Assembly: GCA_001771815.1 (NCBI GenBank)
Contig: MEPU01000007.1
Span: forward strand, 124,001 to 188,000
Source: Bdellovibrionales bacterium RIFCSPHIGHO2_01_FULL_40_29
GTDB lineage: Bacteria > Bdellovibrionota > Bdellovibrionia > Bdellovibrionales > Bdellovibrionaceae
Length of the DNA stretch: 64,000 nucleotides
Direction of reading: 5' to 3'
Made by a program: the position numbers and the translations under genes. Shown in pieces: positions 63,213 to 64,000 of this stretch. Position 1 is the stretch's first letter, and the number at the start of each line of letters is the position of its first letter. Under the pieces are notes generated by a model that made no database searches, was not told the origin of the DNA, and worked only from the letters and a program-made list of their open reading frames with translations.

Positions 63213-64000
63213 ATGAAGCAAACGTCTATTTTTATAGCGTTTTTTGTTCTCACGGTTTCTTATACTGCCCAAGCACTTCAACAATCACAGCAGTCTTATT
63301 ATGGTTCTGAGTTTTACTCGTCTATATTAAATCAGGCCAAAGATGAAAAGCTTAAGTTGGGACTTAAAAAGATACTCAAGTCAGGTCATATTCGCGCTCC
63401 AGGTCGGCCCGATCAGTTGGTGGAATCGTGCGATTCCATAAAGAACTGCTCCTCTCAGAACTCAATTGGTTATAGTAACGCTCGGAAGTTCTTATTTGGA
63501 AAATTCTATCTCGTTAAAGTGGATAGTGGAAATTATGGGATCAAAGAATTTTACTGTGACCGCGTTTATCAGAACTCTGATTTTGGTAGCGGTCAGCGCC
63601 CAGGTCCCGGACTTGTTCCAGATAATAATGTAATCAACGTAGAGCACACATGGCCTCAGTCAAAATTTACCGGTAAATACTCTAAAGAGATGCAAAAATC
63701 AGATTTGCATCACTTGTATCCTACAGATTCGCAAATGAATTCGATTCGCGGAAACCATATGTTTGGTGAAGTTGAGCGAGATGGGCAACACACCAAATGC
63801 TCAGCGTCTCGTACGGGTCAGGGTTCAGCAGGTGGTGCAACAATTTTTGAGCCACCGAATAACCACAAAGGTCATGTCGCTCGAGCTATATTTTATTTTT
63901 CAGTACGTTATGATATTCCTATTGCCCCCGCAGAAGAAGTTATTTTAAAGACTTGGGCGGAGCAGTTTCCGGTAGATGCTGAAGAGTCTCTTCGTAATGA
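63213..64000 (+). CDS. Secreted endonuclease I (EndA/NucM family), C-terminus outside window
   Basis: The frame is open to the right edge (262 codons seen). Signal peptide MKQTSIFIAFFVLTVSYTAQA. Endonuclease I motifs: FYCDRVYQNSDF, EHTWPQSKFTGKYSKEMQKSD (catalytic His in EHTWPQS), LHHLYPTDSQMNSIRGNHMFGEV (HHLYP with the metal-binding Asn) and an FEPPNNHKGHVARAIFYFSVRYD end segment. Non-specific DNA or RNA cleavage outside the cytoplasm. AAGGGG (63201-63206) gives a ribosome binding site six bases before the ATG, and a guanine-type riboswitch lies immediately upstream. In a predator it would degrade prey DNA (inference). Confidence 0.93.
   Translation, partial: MKQTSIFIAFFVLTVSYTAQALQQSQQSYYGSEFYSSILNQAKDEKLKLGLKKILKSGHIRAPGRPDQLVESCDSIKNCSSQNSIGYSNARKFLFGKFYLVKVDSGNYGIKEFYCDRVYQNSDFGSGQRPGPGLVPDNNVINVEHTWPQSKFTGKYSKEMQKSDLHHLYPTDSQMNSIRGNHMFGEVERDGQHTKCSASRTGQGSAGGATIFEPPNNHKGHVARAIFYFSVRYDIPIAPAEEVILKTWAEQFPVDAEESLRN

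Overview
The window looks like core chromosome of an AT-rich Gram-negative bacterium, most likely a Bdellovibrio-type predator (Bdellovibrionota). This is inferred from the mix of gene families and the many secreted proteins without recognisable families; no marker gene settles it. Genes are dense on both strands, no gap between genes exceeds about 250 bases, and I saw no CRISPR array, insertion sequence or prophage. Two genes run off the window: a secreted protein of unknown function at the left edge (1-778, minus) and a secreted endonuclease I at the right edge (63213-64000, plus).

Layout. 1-4660: ABC-F ATPase, an Mrp-like P-loop ATPase without cysteines, a membrane-anchored J-like protein and an EI24-type membrane protein. 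4767-13898: glycyl-tRNA synthetase, pyruvate phosphate dikinase, SMC and FtsY. 14058-21583: a very long L,D-transpeptidase with a small secreted partner, then a tight housekeeping run zapA, 5-formyl-THF cyclo-ligase, RNase Y, TyrRS and a 2Fe-2S ferredoxin. 21607-26897: a histidine kinase, an A-type Fe-S carrier, cysteine desulfurase and a divergent class II (B12-dependent) ribonucleotide reductase. 27045-40721: a large secreted protein, fatty acid desaturase, type III glutamine synthetase, a chemoreceptor, CinA-like protein, acyl-CoA dehydrogenase, TrmH-type methyltransferase, an RluA/methyltransferase fusion, and LemA with two TPM-domain proteins. 40749-45945: tRNA-Arg(UCG), then a cassette-like group (AraC, AhpD-like, SRPBCC, TetR, sterol-desaturase-like) and an orphan ABC solute-binding protein. 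46039-50055: a DUF2239 gene behind a perfect 20-8-20 inverted repeat, an M50 protease with CBS domains, a decayed DUF2239 fragment, and a divergent NhaR-like/TerC pair. 50106-64000: OmpA-like lipoprotein, Zn-peptidase plus ATP-grasp ligase, a secreted caspase/gingipain-like protein plus serine peptidase, cyanophycin synthetase plus cyanophycinase, a response regulator and histidine kinase, and the riboswitch-led endonuclease.

The most striking signal is the leader at 63137-63204. It matches the purine (guanine-type) riboswitch aptamer at nearly every diagnostic position and sits directly on the ribosome binding site of a secreted endonuclease I. This suggests that DNA breakdown is controlled by the purine it releases. 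The second theme is 51.6-59.9 kb, where three overlapping or near-overlapping gene pairs handle peptides or peptide polymers, ending in a translationally coupled cyanophycin synthesis and degradation pair. Together with PPDK and type III glutamine synthetase this fits an organism that takes in bursts of amino acids and nucleotides and stores nitrogen, but that link is inference.
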